Positions 39,732 through 48,927 of a stretch of 64,000 nt of DNA are shown here, piece after piece. Under the pieces are notes generated by a model, which had not been told where the DNA came from, ran no database searches, and saw nothing but the letters and a program-made list of their open reading frames with translations. Each line of letters starts with the position of its first letter. Within the stretch, counting starts at the first letter, position 1. The position numbers were made by a program, and so were the translations under genes. This DNA is from Caldimonas brevitalea (lineage in GTDB: Bacteria; Pseudomonadota; Gammaproteobacteria; Burkholderiales; Burkholderiaceae_C): positions 5,332,001-5,396,000 of the forward strand of contig NZ_CP011371.1 of assembly GCF_001017435.1 (NCBI RefSeq), read 5' to 3'.

Positions 39732-39959
39732 AGGGCTGGGGTGGAGCTGCCGCCCTGCGGAAACGTCTTGAACTCGCGCCGGGCTCCTGCTTAAACGCCC
39801 GGACACATTCGCCCTCCTCGGACCCTCCGCAACCGCCGTCGGCGCCTCGGCGTTCGCATCTCACCCGCCCCGCAGATGCGCCCCCAGCATTCCGCGCCGG
39901 AGGCGACCGGCCCGCGGATCGACCCCCTAGCCCTTCTGCCAGCTGCAAAGCGGGCCTTC
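39732..39959. other. Gap between HNH and peroxiredoxin genes (left part)
   Basis: No gene is supported. The sequence is GC-rich up to about 39955 and then changes abruptly to AT-rich DNA, described in the next two entries. Confidence 0.45.
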
Positions 39960-39978
39960 TTATGCGAAAAACGCGTTA
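39960..39978 (+). promoter_or_regulatory. CysB-type candidate operator, site 1 (ahead of peroxiredoxin and cysB)
   Basis: TTATGCGAAAAACGCGTTA matches the site upstream of sbp (48230-48248) at 16 of 19 positions. It has the shape TTA-N2-CG-A5-CG. It lies 78 nt before the peroxiredoxin start. Assignment to CysB is inferred from the nearby cysB gene and from the other two sites beside sulfate-uptake genes. Confidence 0.5.
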
Positions 39979-40038
39979 TCAAAACACTTTTTATTCGTTA
40001 GACAAATAAAAAGTGGTTTTGATAATCGTTTTCCGCAT
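39962..40038. repeat. Long AT-rich inverted repeat (34-bp arms) upstream of peroxiredoxin
   Basis: The left arm (39962-39995) and right arm (40005-40038) pair over 34 bp with only a few mismatches and two single-base bulges, around a 9-nt loop. Cores are TTATCAAAACACTTTTTATT on the left and its near complement on the right. The right arm ends 18 nt before the peroxiredoxin ATG. The very low GC content stands out. It could be a hairpin in the leader, a two-site operator, or a small mobile repeat. Confidence 0.75.
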
Positions 40039-40056
40039 GCCAACAAGGAGGCAACC

Positions 40057-40713
40057 ATGGCCAGTTTGCGTTTGGGCGACCTCGCCCCCGATTTCGAACA
40101 AGAGTCGACTGAAGGTGTCATCCGCTTTCACGAGTGGCTCGGCAGCAGCTGGGGCGTGCTGTTCTCGCACCCCGCCGATTTCACGCCGGTGTGCACCACG
40201 GAGCTGGGCTTGACCGCCAAGCTGAAACAAGAGTTCGCGAAGCGCAACGTCAAGGCGATCGCGCTGTCGGTCGACCCGGTGGACTCGCATCAGAAGTGGA
40301 TCGGCGACATCAACAGCACCCAGAACTGCAGCGTCAACTTCCCCATCCTCGCCGACGCCGACCGCAAGGTCGCGACCCTCTACGACATGATCCATCCGAA
40401 CGCGAATGCCACCTTGACGGTGCGCTCGCTGTTCGTGATCGACCCGCAGAAGAAGATCCGCTTGGTCATCACCTACCCCGCCAGCACCGGCCGCAACTTC
40501 GACGAGGTCCTGCGTGTGATCGACTCGCTGCAGCTGACCGACCACCACAGCGTGGCGACGCCGGGCAACTGGAAGCAAGGCGATGACGTGGTGATCGTGC
40601 CGTCGCTGCAAGACCCGGAACTGATCAAGCAGAAGTTCCCCCAAGGCTACAAGGCGGTGACGCCGTATCTGCGGTTGACACCGCAGCCCCAGCCGCAGTC
40701 CCAGAACTCATAA
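40057..40713 (+). CDS. 1-Cys peroxiredoxin (Prx6-type)
   Basis: 218 residues. The peroxidatic cysteine is C46 in DFTPVCTTELG; the C-terminal extension (LQLTDHHSVATPGNW and GDDVVIVPSL) marks the Prx6 group with one catalytic Cys. It reduces hydrogen peroxide and organic peroxides in the cytoplasm. AAGGAGGC precedes the ATG. It sits just after the long inverted repeat and 88 nt before cysB, so oxidative or sulfur-linked regulation is plausible. Confidence 0.93.
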   Translation: MASLRLGDLAPDFEQESTEGVIRFHEWLGSSWGVLFSHPADFTPVCTTELGLTAKLKQEFAKRNVKAIALSVDPVDSHQKWIGDINSTQNCSVNFPILADADRKVATLYDMIHPNANATLTVRSLFVIDPQKKIRLVITYPASTGRNFDEVLRVIDSLQLTDHHSVATPGNWKQGDDVVIVPSLQDPELIKQKFPQGYKAVTPYLRLTPQPQPQSQNS

Positions 40714-40752
40714 CGACGCGAGAGAAAGCTGCAGGTCGGCCAGGTGCCGCAG

Positions 40753-40771
40753 GGCCTCTTCGAGGCCTTTT
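40753..40771 (+). terminator. Short terminator-like hairpin after peroxiredoxin
   Basis: GGCCTC and GAGGCC around TTC, followed by TTTTC, 39 nt after the peroxiredoxin stop. The stem is short, so read-through into cysB is likely. Confidence 0.45.
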
Positions 40772-40801
40772 CAAGCCCCCCGCCGGCCTGCAGGTGCCGC
40801 C

Positions 40802-41746
40802 ATGAACTTCCAGCAACTGCGCTCCGTGCGCGAAACCGCCCGGCGCGGCTTCAACCTCACCGAGGTGGCCAATGTCCTGCACACCTCGCAGCCGGGTGTC
40901 AGCCGGCAGATCCGCGAGTTGGAAGACGAACTGGGCATCGAACTGTTCGTCCGCGCCGGCAAGCGCCTGACCGGCCTGACGCCGCCCGGCGCCGAGGTGC
41001 TGCCCATCATCGAGCGCATGTTGCTCGACGCCGAGAACCTGCGGCGCGCCGGCGACGACTACGCGCAGCAGTCGCGCGGCAAGATCTCGATCGCGACGAC
41101 CCACTCGCAAGCGCGTTATGCATTGCCGCCGGCGGTCAGCGATTTCCGCAAGCACTTTCCCCATGTCACGCTGAACCTGCACCAGGCCTCGCCCAAGCAG
41201 GTGGCCGAGATGCTGCTGACCGGCGAAGCCGACATCGGCATCGCGACGGAAGCACTGGCACGCTACGACGACCTGATCGCACTGCCCTGCTATCGCTGGA
41301 CCCACTGCGTGATCGTGCCGCCCGGGCACGAACTGCTGGACGGCGAACCGGTGACGCTGGAGCGCATCGCACGCTATCCCGTCATCACCTACGACGAGGG
41401 CTACACCGGGCGAGCGCACATCGACGAGGCGTTCTCCCGCGTCGAACAAAAGCCCGATATCGTGCTGACCGCGATGGATGCCGACGTCATCAAGACCTAT
41501 GTCGAGCTGGGCATGGGCATCGGCATCGTGGCGTCGATCGCCTATGACGAAGAGCGCGACCGCGGGTTGCGGGCGATCGACGCACGGCATTTGTTCGCGG
41601 TCAACATGACCCGGCTCGCGATACGGCGCGGCACCTATTTGCGCGCATACGTCTATGCCTTCATCGAGTCGTTCGCCCCGCCCCTGACGCGGGCGGTGGT
41701 CGACCGGGCCTTGAATGCGGCGCCGGGCATGAGCTTCGAGATCTAG
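40802..41746 (+). CDS. cysB: LysR-type regulator CysB
   Basis: 314 residues. It opens MNFQQLRSVRETARRGFNLTEVANVLHTSQ (quoted in part), which is the CysB/Cbl form of the LysR helix-turn-helix, followed by GVSRQIRELEDELGIELFVR. The effector domain carries TTHSQARYALP and the T-H-C segment typical of the N-acetylserine/sulfate site. CysB activates sulfate and organosulfur uptake when sulfur is short. Its likely targets, sbp and cysTWA, lie 3 to 7 kb downstream on the other strand. Confidence 0.92.
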   Translation: MNFQQLRSVRETARRGFNLTEVANVLHTSQPGVSRQIRELEDELGIELFVRAGKRLTGLTPPGAEVLPIIERMLLDAENLRRAGDDYAQQSRGKISIATTHSQARYALPPAVSDFRKHFPHVTLNLHQASPKQVAEMLLTGEADIGIATEALARYDDLIALPCYRWTHCVIVPPGHELLDGEPVTLERIARYPVITYDEGYTGRAHIDEAFSRVEQKPDIVLTAMDADVIKTYVELGMGIGIVASIAYDEERDRGLRAIDARHLFAVNMTRLAIRRGTYLRAYVYAFIESFAPPLTRAVVDRALNAAPGMSFEI

Positions 41747-41841
41747 CGCCCCCGACCGGACGCGAGCCGTCCCGTCGACGCCCACGACCCTTGTCGCCTC
41801 GTCTACAGTGAGGCCCATCGCAACGGCTGGAGCAGACGGGC

Positions 41842-42678
41842 ATGGCGAACACGGGCCGCATCCGCGTGGGCATCGGGGGTTGGAGCTACGAGCCTTGGCG
41901 CGAGACCTTCTACCCCGACACACTGCCTTCGCGCGAGGAACTGCACTACGCCAGCCGGCGTCTGACCGCAATCGAGATCAACAGCACCTTCTACCGGGCA
42001 CCGGGCCCCGAGGTGTACGAGCGCTGGCGCAGCGAAACGCCGGACGGTTTCATGTTCTCGCTCAAGGCGCCGCGCTACATCACGCACCGCAAGGTGCTGG
42101 CAGAGGCGGGAGACTCGGTGGCGCGCTTCCTCGAGGGCGCCGGCCGCCTCGGCGACCGGTTGGGACCGGTGGTGTGGCAGTTGCCGCCCAGCAAGCGCTT
42201 CGACACCCAGGACCTGAGCGCCTTCCTGGCCCTGCTGCCGGAACAGGTCGCGGGGCTGCGCTTGCGTCACGTGGTGGAGGCCCGCCACGACAGCTTCCGG
42301 GTCCCCGAGTTTTTGTCGCTGGTGCGCTCACGCGGTGTCGCCGTCGTCTACACCGACTCGCCCGACTACCCCAACTTCGCGGACCTCAGTGGGGACTTCG
42401 TCTACGCACGGCTGATGTGCTCGCAGCCCGACCTGCCCACCGGCTACCCCGACGAGGACCTCGACCTGTGGCTGGACCGCGCCCGTCTGTGGGCGCAGGG
42501 ACAGGTGGCGGCGGACCTGCCGCGCATCGACACAACACAAGACACGGGGGCCGCACCGCGCGACGTCTTCATCTACTTCATCAACGGCGCCAAAGAGAAT
42601 GCGCCGGGCGCTGCAGGCGCCTTGCTGCACCGCCTCGGGGTGCTCGATGCACAAGGTCAGGTGGCGGCGCTGCCGTAA
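41842..42678 (+). CDS. DUF72 (YecE-like) protein
   Basis: 278 residues, a TIM-barrel-like DUF72 domain: GIGGWSYEPWRETFYP at the start, EINSTFYRAP, FMFSLKAPRYITHRK and, near the end, DVFIYFINGAKENAPGAA. Widespread in bacteria with no established function. Soluble. The ATG is preceded by GGAGCAGACGGGC. Single gene, convergent with the GNAT gene. Confidence 0.9.
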   Translation: MANTGRIRVGIGGWSYEPWRETFYPDTLPSREELHYASRRLTAIEINSTFYRAPGPEVYERWRSETPDGFMFSLKAPRYITHRKVLAEAGDSVARFLEGAGRLGDRLGPVVWQLPPSKRFDTQDLSAFLALLPEQVAGLRLRHVVEARHDSFRVPEFLSLVRSRGVAVVYTDSPDYPNFADLSGDFVYARLMCSQPDLPTGYPDEDLDLWLDRARLWAQGQVAADLPRIDTTQDTGAAPRDVFIYFINGAKENAPGAAGALLHRLGVLDAQGQVAALP

Positions 42679-42735
42679 GAGTCCATCGCCACGCCGCCCC
42701 GCCCTGCCGGCACCGAGCGCGGCCAGCGGCGCCCC

Positions 42736-43266
42736 TCAAAGATGCTTGTAGTAGAAGGTCGTCGAGCAGAACCCGCCGCGCGGCATCAAGGCGTAGTTCG
42801 GCACGTCGCCGACCCGCTGCCAGCCGGCGCGCTCATACACCCGCTGCGCGTCCGCGCCGGTCACGGTATCGAGCACCAGCACGGTCTTGCCCAGCCTGCG
42901 CGCGGCATCGTCCAGCGCAGCCATCAGCCGCGCCGCAATACCGCGCCGGCGCGCCTTGCGGTGGACCAACATCTTGGCCACGTCGCCGCGGTGAGGCTGG
43001 TTGTCGGGCAGCGACACGATCAGCTGCACCGTGCCGACGATCTGCCCTTCCGGGTCTTCGGCGACCAGCACCACCCGCTCCTGGCGCACCACGGCCTCCG
43101 CCACGCCACGCCAAAACGACATCGCCCGTTCACGTGGCAACGGCCACATGAAGCCGACCGACGCGTCGCCGTCGACACAGTCGATCAGCAGATCGGCCAA
43201 GGCCTCCACACACGCCGCGGCCTCGTTGGGGCCCAAGCGCCGTACCGTCACGTCCTCGACCTTCAT
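42736..43266 (-). CDS. GNAT family N-acetyltransferase
   Basis: 176 residues. The acetyl-CoA pyrophosphate loop is seen in VHRKARRRGIAARLMAAL, followed by TVTGADAQRVYERAGW. AGGAGG lies just before the ATG at 43266, which overlaps the stop of the regulator gene upstream in ATGA, so both belong to one unit. The acceptor is unknown; self-resistance or detoxification roles are common for such pairs, but that is inference. Confidence 0.88.
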   Translation of the reverse strand: MKVEDVTVRRLGPNEAAACVEALADLLIDCVDGDASVGFMWPLPRERAMSFWRGVAEAVVRQERVVLVAEDPEGQIVGTVQLIVSLPDNQPHRGDVAKMLVHRKARRRGIAARLMAALDDAARRLGKTVLVLDTVTGADAQRVYERAGWQRVGDVPNYALMPRGGFCSTTFYYKHL

Positions 43267-43856
43267 GCAGTCCTCCTGGTGGGCATCGTCAAAGGCAGGG
43301 TGACCAGCGCGACGAAGTAGCGCGCCGGCCTGCGAGTGGGGTTGTGGTAGGTGATGGGCCGGTCCAGGCGCATCGCAAGGCAGTCGCCGGTCTCGAGGCG
43401 CCATGAGGTGTCGCCGACGGTCACGTCCATCACGCCGTCGATCAGCCACACCTGCTGCTGGGTGTCGACGTCGCGGAGGGTGGTCTCATAGGCCACCCGC
43501 TGCCCCGCGGGAAACACGACTTCGACCAGTTGCAGCGGCGAGGGCGCCGGCGGAGACAGGTTGCGTCGCACATAGCCCGAGGCCGGGTCGGTCCACAGCG
43601 GCTGGTCGGCCGCGCGGGCGATCGGCGACGGTGGCGAGGCCGGCGCGGGGACGTCTTCGAAGAACGACGCCAGCGTCACGCCCAACCCGGCCGACAGCTT
43701 GTCGAGCACGGTCGCGGTGGGGCTGCTCTGGCCCCGCTCGATCAGCGAAATGTTGGATCGGCTGACGCCGCTGCGCTGGGCCAGCGCGTCGAGGGAATAG
43801 CCGCGGGCCTCGCGCAGTTCGCGCACCCGCCGAGCGATGCGGTCGTTGATGTCCAT
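43263..43856 (-). CDS. XRE-family regulator with C-terminal cupin domain
   Basis: 197 residues. An N-terminal helix-turn-helix (about 8-65: YSLDALAQRSGVSRSNISLIERG) is joined to a cupin (about 115-190: VVFPAGQRVAYE, WLIDGVMDVTVGD). Such proteins sense small ligands and often control a neighbouring transporter or enzyme gene; here the partner is the acetyltransferase, joined by a 4-bp overlap. A palindrome sits 11 bp upstream of the start. Confidence 0.87.
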   Translation of the reverse strand: MDINDRIARRVRELREARGYSLDALAQRSGVSRSNISLIERGQSSPTATVLDKLSAGLGVTLASFFEDVPAPASPPSPIARAADQPLWTDPASGYVRRNLSPPAPSPLQLVEVVFPAGQRVAYETTLRDVDTQQQVWLIDGVMDVTVGDTSWRLETGDCLAMRLDRPITYHNPTRRPARYFVALVTLPLTMPTRRTA

Positions 43857-43866
43857 GCGTCCATCA

Positions 43867-43888
43867 TACTGGACAATCGTTTCCAGTA
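43867..43888 (-). promoter_or_regulatory. Candidate operator of the XRE-cupin/GNAT pair
   Basis: TACTGGA and TCCAGTA form a perfect 7-bp inverted repeat with an 8-nt spacer (ACTGGACAATCG in the middle of the site). It lies between the likely promoter and the start codon of the regulator, which suggests autoregulation. Confidence 0.65.
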
Positions 43889-44052
43889 AAGTGACAGCAT
43901 CGCCGCCGGTCCGGCCGCGCGACAGCCTGCCCGGTCTCGCAAGCGAGATGGGCAGGGTCACAAGGGATCGATGGAGAGGGGTCGCGACACGCAGCCGCAA
44001 CGTCGGTGGGCGGGTCGTGCAATACCGCCGCCGCGGCAAGGCCCGCAGGGCG

Positions 44053-45093
44053 TCAGGCCGCCGCGTGCTCGAACCGGGTCACGCGGCGCGGCCGCAGGTG
44101 CACCGAGGCGCCCTCGTGCAGGCCCAGCTGCTCGCGCAGCCGGTGGTACTCGGCGCGCGGCAGTTCGACTTCCACATAGCTGCCATCGTCGACCCGCTTG
44201 AACTCGAGCCGGGTGTTCGGCCCGACGGTGAGGGCCTGGGCCAGCGTCACCGCCAGGGTCGTGGTGTCGGCCACGGTGACGATTTCCAGTTCATGCGGCC
44301 GCACGTAGCTCACGCCCGCATCGCCCGCAGCAGCAGCGCCCGGGGCATGGCCCAAGCGACCGTGGAAGAGATTGACGTCGCCGAGAAACTGCAGCACGAA
44401 GGGTGTGGCCGGATGGTCGTAGACCTCGTCGGGTGTGCCTTCCTGTTCGATGCGGCCGCGGTTCATCACGACCACGCGGTCGGCCACCTCCATCGCCTCG
44501 TCCTGGTCGTGCGTGACGAACACGCTGGTGACATGCATGTCGTCATGCAGCCGCCGCAGCCAGCGCCGCAGTTCCTTGCGCACCTTGGCATCGAGCGCAC
44601 CGAAGGGTTCGTCGAGCAGCAACACCTTGGGCTCCACGGCCAGCGCGCGGGCCAGCGCGATACGCTGGCGCTGGCCGCCCGACAACTGGTGCGGGTAGCG
44701 GTCGGCGATCCAGTCGAGTTGCACCAGCTTCAGCAGCTCGCTCACCTTGGCGCGGATCTCGCGCTCGGGCGGGCGGGTCGCCTTGGGGCGCACGCGCAGG
44801 CCGAAGGCGACGTTTTCGAAGATGGTCATGTGCCCGAACAACGCATAGTGCTGGAACACGAAGCCGACCTGCCGATCCCGCACATCGGCAAACGTCGCGT
44901 CCTCGCCATGGAACAGCACCGACCCGCTGTCGGGCCGTTCCAGCCCAGCGATGATGCGCAACAGCGAGGTCTTGCCCGAACCCGAGGGGCCGAGCAGCGC
45001 GACCAACTCACCAGACGGAATGTCGAGATCGAGGTTGTCGCACACCACCGTCTCGCCGAAGCGCTTGTTGACGCCACGCACCTGAATACTCAT
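44053..45093 (-). CDS. cysA: Sulfate/thiosulfate ABC transporter ATP-binding protein CysA
   Basis: 346 residues. Walker [11 protein letters not shown]-loop FVFQHYALF, signature LSGGQRQR, Walker [13 protein letters not shown] and H-loop FVTHDQDEA are all intact. The C-terminal TOBE-like domain (about 265-340, [13 protein letters not shown]) is as in CysA. It powers import through CysT and CysW. Its start overlaps the end of cysW by 4 bp. The frame is open further upstream, but that part is only the shadow of cysW. Confidence 0.95.
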   Translation of the reverse strand: MSIQVRGVNKRFGETVVCDNLDLDIPSGELVALLGPSGSGKTSLLRIIAGLERPDSGSVLFHGEDATFADVRDRQVGFVFQHYALFGHMTIFENVAFGLRVRPKATRPPEREIRAKVSELLKLVQLDWIADRYPHQLSGGQRQRIALARALAVEPKVLLLDEPFGALDAKVRKELRRWLRRLHDDMHVTSVFVTHDQDEAMEVADRVVVMNRGRIEQEGTPDEVYDHPATPFVLQFLGDVNLFHGRLGHAPGAAAAGDAGVSYVRPHELEIVTVADTTTLAVTLAQALTVGPNTRLEFKRVDDGSYVEVELPRAEYHRLREQLGLHEGASVHLRPRRVTRFEHAAA

Positions 45094-45995
45094 GCGAATT
45101 CTCCTGCCATCTGCTTCTCGCGCCTGACGCGCTGCTCGACGGCGAACTTCAAGACCAGCGTCACCAACGCCAGGCCAGCCAACAAGGACGCCACGGCGAA
45201 CGCGGCGGCGAACTGGTATTCGTTGTAGAGGATCTCGATGTGCAGCGGCATCGTGTTGGTCTGGCCGCGGATGTGGCCGGACACCACCGACACTGCGCCG
45301 AACTCGCCCATCGCCCGCGCATTGCACAAGATCACGCCATACAGCAGCGCCCACTTGACGTTGGGCAGCGTCACGCGCCAGAAGATCTGCCAGCCCGACG
45401 CCCCCAGCACCCGTGCCGCCTCTTCCTGCTCCTGCCCCTGCGCCTGCATCAACGGGATCAGCTCGCGCGCGATGAACGGAAAGGTCACGAACATCGTGGC
45501 CAGCACGATGCCCGGCACCGCGAAGATGATCTTGATGTCGTGGTCGCGCAGCCATTCGCCGAACCAGCCCTGCAGGCCGAACAGCAGCACGTAGATCAAG
45601 CCGGCGATCACCGGGCTGACCGAGAACGGCAGGTCGATCAGGGTCAGCAGCACGTTCTTGCCGCGGAAATCGAACTTGGCGATACACCAGGCGGCTGCGA
45701 TGCCGAACACCAGGTTGAGCGGCAAGGAGATGGCCGCCGCCGTCAGCGTCAGCTGGATGGCCGACCAGGCGTCGGGCTCGACGATGGCCGCGAGGTAGAC
45801 GTCGAGGCCCTTCTTCAGCGCCTCGTAGAACACCGACACCAACGGCACGAACAGGAACAAGGTGAGGAACAACAGCGCGACCGAGATCAGCAGCACCCGC
45901 ACCCAGGGCGCTTCTTCGGTGGCCGCGCGCACCCGGGGCGGCGGCACGGCTGCGGTGACCCGCGGGGCGGGGAGCGGCAGGCTGGCGGACGTCAT
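45090..45995 (-). CDS. cysW: Sulfate ABC transporter permease CysW
   Basis: 301 residues with six membrane helices. The coupling-helix signature is [21 protein letters not shown], and the end [12 protein letters not shown] is typical for CysW. It forms the membrane channel with CysT. The ATG at 45995 follows cysT by 24 bp; an ATG at 46004 and a TTG at 46013 in the same frame are alternatives, with no clear ribosome binding site deciding between them. Confidence 0.94.
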   Translation of the reverse strand: MTSASLPLPAPRVTAAVPPPRVRAATEEAPWVRVLLISVALLFLTLFLFVPLVSVFYEALKKGLDVYLAAIVEPDAWSAIQLTLTAAAISLPLNLVFGIAAAWCIAKFDFRGKNVLLTLIDLPFSVSPVIAGLIYVLLFGLQGWFGEWLRDHDIKIIFAVPGIVLATMFVTFPFIARELIPLMQAQGQEQEEAARVLGASGWQIFWRVTLPNVKWALLYGVILCNARAMGEFGAVSVVSGHIRGQTNTMPLHIEILYNEYQFAAAFAVASLLAGLALVTLVLKFAVEQRVRREKQMAGEFA

Positions 45996-46019
45996 GGCAG
46001 GCATCTCGAACAAAAAAGC

Positions 46020-46862
46020 TCAACGGCCCTGGCGCTTGCGCGTCCAGGCTTGCAACATGTTGATGAACAGCAGCATCGCGAACGAGGTGACCAGCATCAC
46101 CACCGCGATCGCCGTGGCCCCGGCATAGTCGTATTGCTCCAGCTTGGTGATGATCAACAGCGGGGTGATCTCCGACACCATCGGCATGTTGCCGGCGATG
46201 AAGATGACCGACCCGTACTCGCCCAGCGCACGGGCGAACGCCAACGCGAAGCCGGTCAGCAGGGCCGGCGTCAGGATCGGGAAGATCACGCGCGAGAAGG
46301 TTTGCCAGCGCGACGCGCCGAGCGTGGCCGAAGCCTCTTCGAGTTCACGCTGCAGGTCCTCCAGCACCGGCTGGACGGTGCGCACCACGAAGGGCAGCCC
46401 GATGAAGGTGAGCGCCACGAACACGCCCAGCGGCGTGAACGACACCTTGACGCCCAGCGGCTCCAGCCAGCGGCCGATCCAGCCGTTGGGGGCGTAGATC
46501 GCGGTCAGCGCGATGCCCGCCACCGCGGTGGGCAGCGCAAACGGCAGGTCGACCAGCGCGTCGACGATACGCCGGCCGGGAAACCGGTAGCGCACCAGCA
46601 CCCAGGCCACCAGCAACCCGAACACCGCATTCAGCACGGCGGCCGCGAGCGAGCTGCCGAAGGTCAGCCGGTACGAGGCGAGCACCCGGGGGGACGTGAC
46701 CGCTTCCCAGAACTGGGGCCAGGTGAGGGTGAACGTGCGCAGGAAAGCGGCCGACAGCGGAATCAGGACGATCAGGCTGATGTAAAGCAGCGTGAACCCC
46801 AACGCGAGGTCAAACCCGGGCAACACGCTGTGCCGGCGCAGCAGAGTACGAGACAGGATCAT
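46020..46862 (-). CDS. cysT: Sulfate ABC transporter permease CysT (CysU)
   Basis: 280 residues, six membrane helices, with [17 protein letters not shown], the ATPase-contact loop [15 protein letters not shown] and [16 protein letters not shown]. First gene of the cysTWA run. It is separated from sbp upstream by 259 bp that hold a palindromic motif. The ATG at 46862 is chosen because the first membrane helix starts soon after it; the frame is open to 46934. Confidence 0.94.
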   Translation of the reverse strand: MILSRTLLRRHSVLPGFDLALGFTLLYISLIVLIPLSAAFLRTFTLTWPQFWEAVTSPRVLASYRLTFGSSLAAAVLNAVFGLLVAWVLVRYRFPGRRIVDALVDLPFALPTAVAGIALTAIYAPNGWIGRWLEPLGVKVSFTPLGVFVALTFIGLPFVVRTVQPVLEDLQRELEEASATLGASRWQTFSRVIFPILTPALLTGFALAFARALGEYGSVIFIAGNMPMVSEITPLLIITKLEQYDYAGATAIAVVMLVTSFAMLLFINMLQAWTRKRQGR

Positions 46863-47054
46863 GAGGACAGCCCTCGGGCGCCGAACAACTGCACGCCGTG
46901 GCGCGCTGGCAGGGGGGCCTCGCCGCGGCCGCAAGGCCCGCGACGACCGGCAGCAAGACAGGCGGCGACAGCAAACATAAAGGACCCGCGACGTGGCAGA
47001 TGCGGCATCCTAGGGAGGGCATCTTCTGCAGGGAACGAATCGATCCGCCCATCC

Positions 47055-47073
47055 TTACTCGTTTTTCGAGTAA
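47055..47073. promoter_or_regulatory. CysB-type candidate operator, site 2 (between sbp and cysT)
   Basis: TTACTCGTTTTTCGAGTAA is a perfect palindrome around a T5/A5 centre (and extends to CCTTACTCG/CGAGTAAGG). It agrees with the reverse complement of the sbp site at 17 of 19 positions. It lies 49 nt past the sbp stop and 193 nt before cysT. As RNA it would form a hairpin without a U-run, so it might instead stabilise or separate the sbp and cysTWA messages. Confidence 0.6.
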
Positions 47074-47121
47074 GGCCACCCGTCGCCGGGGTCGACGCGC
47101 GGGCGGTGGGCGCCGGTTCGC

Positions 47122-48132
47122 TTACTTACGCGTGAACACCTGGTCGAACACCCCGCCATCGGCAAAGTGCGTTTTCTGCGCCTTGCCCCAGCCGCCGAAC
47201 ACCTGGTCGACGGTGAACAGCGAGACCTTGGGGAACTGCGCCGCGTACTTCGCGGCGGCCTGGGCGTCGACCGGCCGGTAGTAGTTCTGGCCGGCGATGT
47301 CCTGGCCTTCCGGCGAATACAGGTACTCGACGTAGGCCTGCGCCGCCGCCCGGGTGCCCTTCTTGTCGACCACCTTGTCGACGACGGCGACGGGCGGCTC
47401 GGCCAGGATGCTCACCGACGGGGCGACGATGTCGAACTTCTCGGGCCCCAGTTCCTTCTTGGCCAGCAAGGCCTCGTTCTCCCAGGCCAGCAACACGTCG
47501 CCGATGCCGCGCTCCACGAAGGTGGTGGTGGCGCCGCGGGCGCCCGAGTCGAGCACCGGCACATTGGCCAGCAGCTTGCCCACGAACTCGCGCGCCTTGG
47601 CGTCCGAGCCGTATTTCTTCTGGGCGTAACCCCACGCGGCCAGGTAGTTCCAGCGGGCGCCGCCCGAGGTCTTCGGATTGGGCGTGATCACCTGCACGCC
47701 CGGCTTCACCAGGTCGTCCCAGTCCTTGATGCCCTTGGGATTGCCCTTGCGCACCAGGAACACGATGGTCGAGGTGTAGGGCGAGCTGTTGTGCTGCAAC
47801 CGCTTCTGCCAGTCACCCGGCAGCAGCTTGGCGCGCTCGCCGATCTCGTCGATGTCGTAGGCCAGCGCCAGTGTCACGACATCGGCGTCCAGGCCGTCGA
47901 TCACCGAGCGCGCCTGCTTGCCCGAGCCCCCGTGCGAGGTCTTCACGGTGACGTTGTCGCCCGTCTTGCCCTTCCAGTACTTGGCAAACGCCGGGTTGTA
48001 TTGCTGGTACAGCTCGCGCGTCGGGTCGTAGGACACGTTCAGCAAGGTGATGTCCTTCGCCAACGTCGCGGTGGCGCTCGCACCGAGGGCCAGCGCGGCC
48101 AGGCTCAGACGGATGAATCGGGAGGTGGTCAT
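47122..48132 (-). CDS. sbp: Sulfate-binding periplasmic protein Sbp
   Basis: 336 residues with signal peptide [20 protein letters not shown] and cleavage near TLAKD. Family segments: [61 protein letters not shown] and [18 protein letters not shown]. It captures sulfate (or thiosulfate) for CysTWA. The start is preceded by AAGGAAGC. A palindromic motif lies 97 nt upstream. Confidence 0.95.
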   Translation of the reverse strand: MTTSRFIRLSLAALALGASATATLAKDITLLNVSYDPTRELYQQYNPAFAKYWKGKTGDNVTVKTSHGGSGKQARSVIDGLDADVVTLALAYDIDEIGERAKLLPGDWQKRLQHNSSPYTSTIVFLVRKGNPKGIKDWDDLVKPGVQVITPNPKTSGGARWNYLAAWGYAQKKYGSDAKAREFVGKLLANVPVLDSGARGATTTFVERGIGDVLLAWENEALLAKKELGPEKFDIVAPSVSILAEPPVAVVDKVVDKKGTRAAAQAYVEYLYSPEGQDIAGQNYYRPVDAQAAAKYAAQFPKVSLFTVDQVFGGWGKAQKTHFADGGVFDQVFTRK

Positions 48133-48229
48133 TCGGGCTTCCTTGTAGATCTCGTTTCAATCGCCTTGAGCGACGTCCGGGATGCTAAAAACACCTAGGT
48201 ATGCAAGGAAGGAATCGATCTGCTCTTTG

Positions 48230-48248
48230 TTATACGAAAAACGAGTAA
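48230..48248 (-). promoter_or_regulatory. CysB-type candidate operator, site 3 (upstream of sbp)
   Basis: TTATACGAAAAACGAGTAA lies 97 nt ahead of the sbp start codon, in the position expected of an activator site. It shares the CG-A5-CG core and outer TTA/TAA with sites at 39960 and 47055. The region between it and sbp is AT-richer than its surroundings and probably holds the promoter. Confidence 0.65.
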
Positions 48249-48285
48249 GTCGTGCAGGAGACTCAGGCGAGGGTCCACCGTCGGC

Positions 48286-48897
48286 CTAAACGGCAAACGA
48301 AAACTCGAGCGGGTGAGCCCGCTGAGGCCGGCGGGAACGCTCCACCTGGTGCACCAGCAACTGCGCCAGCGTCTTGGCCTGCGGCAGCGGCCCGAACCCC
48401 GAATCGACGTTGACGTGCCCCACGTCTCCCAGGTTGATGAAGTGGCAGCCCCAACGCCGCGCCCAGTCGCGTGCCGAGTCGAGGCGCATCCACGGGTCGG
48501 TCTCGCTGCCCACCAGACAGGTGGGCAGGGCCAGAGGGTGCTGCGGCAGCCGCGCCGCAAGGCCGAACTTCTCCGGCTCGGCCGGTGCCACCAGCAAGGC
48601 CGCCTGCACGCCGCTGCGCGCGTGCGGGCCGGTCGCCTGCCGCCGCTGCAGGTGATGCACCAGTGCCAAGCAGCCGAAGCTGTGCGCCACCGCCACCCAG
48701 GCGGATGCCGGCTCGGCGGCCAGCGTGTCCTCGATGCGGTCGGTCCAGCGGTCGAGATCGGGCACCGCCCAATCGTCCTGCTGCACGCGCACGCTGCGTT
48801 TGAACTGCTGTTGCAGCCAGCTCTGCCAGTGCTCGGGCGGGCTGTCGTGCAGCCCGGGAATCACCAGCAGCCGTACCGGATCGCCTCGATATGCCAT
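48286..48897 (-). CDS. RBBP9/YdeN-type serine hydrolase
   Basis: 203 residues. Small alpha/beta hydrolase of the RBBP9 family: VIPGLHDSPPEHWQSWL, the nucleophile elbow VAHSFGCLA, and DVGHVNVDSGFGPLP with the catalytic His. Genes of this type often accompany sulfate or sulfonate transporters in Pseudomonas and Burkholderiales, though the substrate is unknown. Its stop lies about 150 bp from the sbp start, on the same strand. The ATG at 48897 has GGAGCGG-free, weak upstream signals. Confidence 0.85.
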   Translation of the reverse strand: MAYRGDPVRLLVIPGLHDSPPEHWQSWLQQQFKRSVRVQQDDWAVPDLDRWTDRIEDTLAAEPASAWVAVAHSFGCLALVHHLQRRQATGPHARSGVQAALLVAPAEPEKFGLAARLPQHPLALPTCLVGSETDPWMRLDSARDWARRWGCHFINLGDVGHVNVDSGFGPLPQAKTLAQLLVHQVERSRRPQRAHPLEFSFAV

Positions 48898-48927
48898 CGC
48901 CGGCCCTCTTGCGGTGATGCGCCCCGC

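Noticed and set aside
44053-46023. A 656-codon frame that would fuse an N-terminal extension to CysA
   Set aside because: The extra N-terminal part is the out-of-frame shadow of cysW. The true CysA starts at 45093 with a normal N-terminus.
47053-47075. Palindrome as an intrinsic terminator of sbp
   Set aside because: The transcript lacks a U-run after the hairpin, and the same motif occurs upstream of sbp and the peroxiredoxin, so a protein-binding site is more likely, though a structural role in the mRNA is not excluded.
45240-47135. 631-codon plus-strand frame
   Set aside because: Antisense of cysW and cysT; Gln/Arg/His-rich with no recognisable domain.
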